Below are positions 62,638-64,000 of a DNA stretch of 64,000 bases, one piece after another. The first letter of the stretch is position 1, and each line of letters opens with the position of its first letter. The notes below the pieces were generated by a model. That model was not told where the DNA came from. It worked only from the letters and a program-made list of their open reading frames with translations, and searched no databases. The translations under genes were made by a program, and so were the position numbers. Source of the DNA: HXMU1420-2 sp034670145 (GTDB taxonomy: Bacteria > Pseudomonadota > Alphaproteobacteria > Rhodobacterales > Rhodobacteraceae); the NCBI GenBank assembly GCA_034670145.1, contig JAXMOA010000018.1, forward strand, positions 76,479 to 140,478. Direction: 5' to 3'.

Positions 62638-64000
62638 ATGTCTGACAAATCCCAGAGCAAACCCCAGGCCTCTCGATCGGTCTCAAACCCACGCGATGAG
62701 ATGTCCGAAGAGGTCTTTGCCTGGATAGTCACCGACACCAGCGACCTGTCTGCGCTCCCGGAAGAGGGCAAACATGCATCGCCGCACGACATCCAGACAA
62801 GTGACGCGGGCGGTGGCAATCGTCAGTTGATGGTCTCTGCACCGGCATTGGCGCATCGTATGGGCCTGGATCTTGCCACTCTGCATTCCGAGCCTGGCCG
62901 CCCCGGAGCAGAAGGGGGCACGGACTGGTTGGCCTCTTCGGGATTGGCGCCAATATCTCAGGCACATCCTTTGGTGTCAGGCGCGTCTCGTCCGACCTTT
63001 ACCCATACGCTTGTCAACACTGGCAACGGTACCAATGTCGGCCATGCCCGGATCCCAGCGCTTCCCACGACGGCGGCCACGACAGGCAGCACCACGCCCG
63101 AACCGTCCCCAAGCCATATCGTGACCGGCGGCCAGCCAAACGGGCCAGCCATTGCGGGGCTCATACCCACCACGACGGCGGGTCAGCCGGTCCCCGTTCT
63201 GATTTCGACAGTGAACGCACAGAACAAACCGGATGGGCTGTCAGTAACCATCAGTGGCATGCAACCTGGCACAACCCTGAGCCATGGCCAGCAGGGGCCG
63301 GATGGCAAATGGGTCCTGCCTCATGGCACAGATACGACCAATCTGACGATGAAACCTCCGACGGGTTGGACCGGAACCGGGCATCTGACCACAACCGTCG
63401 TTCAAAACAATGGTCATTCCGTACAGGCGCAGATCCCATACAAGGTGCTGCCTCAGACCCATGCCGCCACAATAGGCGGAACGGATACCGGCATAACGAC
63501 CGAAGACCACATTCTGACGGTCTCTGGCGCGCTGACCATCACCGACCCGGACCCCGGCGAAGCAGGTTTTCTGGCGACAACGCTGGCCGGGCATTTCGGC
63601 CGCCTGCAAATAGATGCTTCTGGCCACTGGACCTACAAGCTCGACAACGCAGGCACATCCGTTCAATCGCTGGTCTCGGGTCAGGTAGAGAAAGAAACCT
63701 TCACCATACACAGTGTCGACGGAACGGCGCGGCAACTTATCGTGAATGTGGTCGGAACAGACGACCGGTCGAGTATTGCCGGGGCAGCTCAGGGCGCGGT
63801 GACCGAGGACACCCTGCAGACCACCGGCGGCAAGCTGGATGTCACGGATCCGGATGCGGGCGAGGCGCAGTTCGTGCCACAGACCGGCGCGGCGGGGGTC
63901 CACGGCCAGTTCACCGTCCAGACCGATGGCAGCTGGAGCTACACGCTCGACAACGCCCAGCCCGCCGTGCAGGCGCTCAAGACCGGCGATCAGATCACCG
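62638..64000 (+). CDS. N-terminal part of a giant VCBS-repeat surface protein (type I secretion substrate)
   Basis: The frame is open from ATG 62638 to the window end (about 454 residues) with no stop. After a ~270-residue Thr/Gly/Pro-rich N-terminal region, a VCBS-type repeat begins (~276: TEDHILTVSGALTITDPDPGEAGF, GRLQIDASGHWTYKLDN) and a second starts at ~378 (TEDTLQTTGGKLDVTDPDAGEAQF, GQFTVQTDGSWSYTLDN; each split for length). These are extracellular beta-sandwich repeats typical of large adhesins. No signal peptide, as expected for a type I substrate whose C-terminal signal would lie beyond the window. 10 bp after hlyD, so it is the cargo of this operon. Confidence 0.85.
   Translation, partial: MSDKSQSKPQASRSVSNPRDEMSEEVFAWIVTDTSDLSALPEEGKHASPHDIQTSDAGGGNRQLMVSAPALAHRMGLDLATLHSEPGRPGAEGGTDWLASSGLAPISQAHPLVSGASRPTFTHTLVNTGNGTNVGHARIPALPTTAATTGSTTPEPSPSHIVTGGQPNGPAIAGLIPTTTAGQPVPVLISTVNAQNKPDGLSVTISGMQPGTTLSHGQQGPDGKWVLPHGTDTTNLTMKPPTGWTGTGHLTTTVVQNNGHSVQAQIPYKVLPQTHAATIGGTDTGITTEDHILTVSGALTITDPDPGEAGFLATTLAGHFGRLQIDASGHWTYKLDNAGTSVQSLVSGQVEKETFTIHSVDGTARQLIVNVVGTDDRSSIAGAAQGAVTEDTLQTTGGKLDVTDPDAGEAQFVPQTGAAGVHGQFTVQTDGSWSYTLDNAQPAVQALKTGDQIT

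Noticed and set aside
1..64000. Prophage, IS element or CRISPR array
   Set aside because: No integrase, transposase, phage structural gene, att-like repeat pair or regularly spaced repeats were seen.

Overview
The window is a GC-rich bacterial chromosome segment that looks like a marine Rhodobacteraceae (Roseobacter-group) alphaproteobacterium. The evidence is a CcrM-type GANTC methyltransferase next to rnhB, densely overlapping operons, many ABC and tripartite tricarboxylate transporters, Rieske oxygenases, and a type I secretion operon with a VCBS-repeat substrate. No rRNA, tRNA, CRISPR array, phage gene, transposase or IS was seen. No gap between genes exceeds 300 bp.

Layout. 1-12 kb holds housekeeping and regulatory genes: a truncated membrane protein, ccrM with a GANTC-bearing upstream region, rnhB, small secreted proteins, a membrane-anchored winged-helix protein, a DUF427-adenylate cyclase fusion, the pncA-pncB NAD-salvage pair, an Hsp70-like protein, trhO and a cupin. 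11-15 kb holds an MFS transporter, an SDR lacking the catalytic Tyr, and a single-chain Rieske oxygenase convergent with guanine deaminase. 14.2-23.1 kb is one long minus-strand purine operon: nucleoside deaminase, acylphosphatase-like protein, a SPLIT Rieske oxygenase (cluster protein plus a catalytic protein whose own Rieske loops are missing), a GST-fold protein, a BMP-type nucleoside/purine ABC transporter and guanine deaminase. The split oxygenase plus GST resembles the caffeine N7-demethylase NdmC/NdmD/NdmE, so N-demethylation of a methylpurine is the best hypothesis. 23.2-27.7 kb holds an exported TPR-CHAT protein and an MBL-fold hydrolase.

27.8-32.4 kb is a complete Liv-type ABC transporter. 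It converges on a minus-strand operon (37.2 to 32.4 kb) of a NicX/M29-like dioxygenase, an acyl-CoA-dehydrogenase-fold flavoprotein without the usual catalytic Glu motif, a TetR regulator and a CoA ligase; a 19-bp palindrome lies over its promoter. An IclR gene is divergent from a Rieske oxygenase and an abutting glutamine-synthetase-like gene, with a 26-bp palindrome at the promoter; this pair recalls the gamma-glutamylation/oxygenation logic of aniline degradation.

41-48 kb holds a DUF4139-type exported protein, small secreted proteins, and a 7TM sensor kinase divergent from a LuxR-type response regulator. 48-57.6 kb is a second catabolic island: Rid-family protein, amidohydrolase, FAD oxidase, flavodoxin-fold reductase, creatininase-family hydrolase, TctCBA transporter, and an AtuA-like/DUF4387 pair. 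57.9-64 kb is a type I secretion operon whose two ABC half-transporters are degenerate in complementary ways (one kept the signature helix, the other Walker A/B and the H-loop). It is followed by an HlyD-type adaptor and the start of a giant VCBS-repeat protein that runs off the window.
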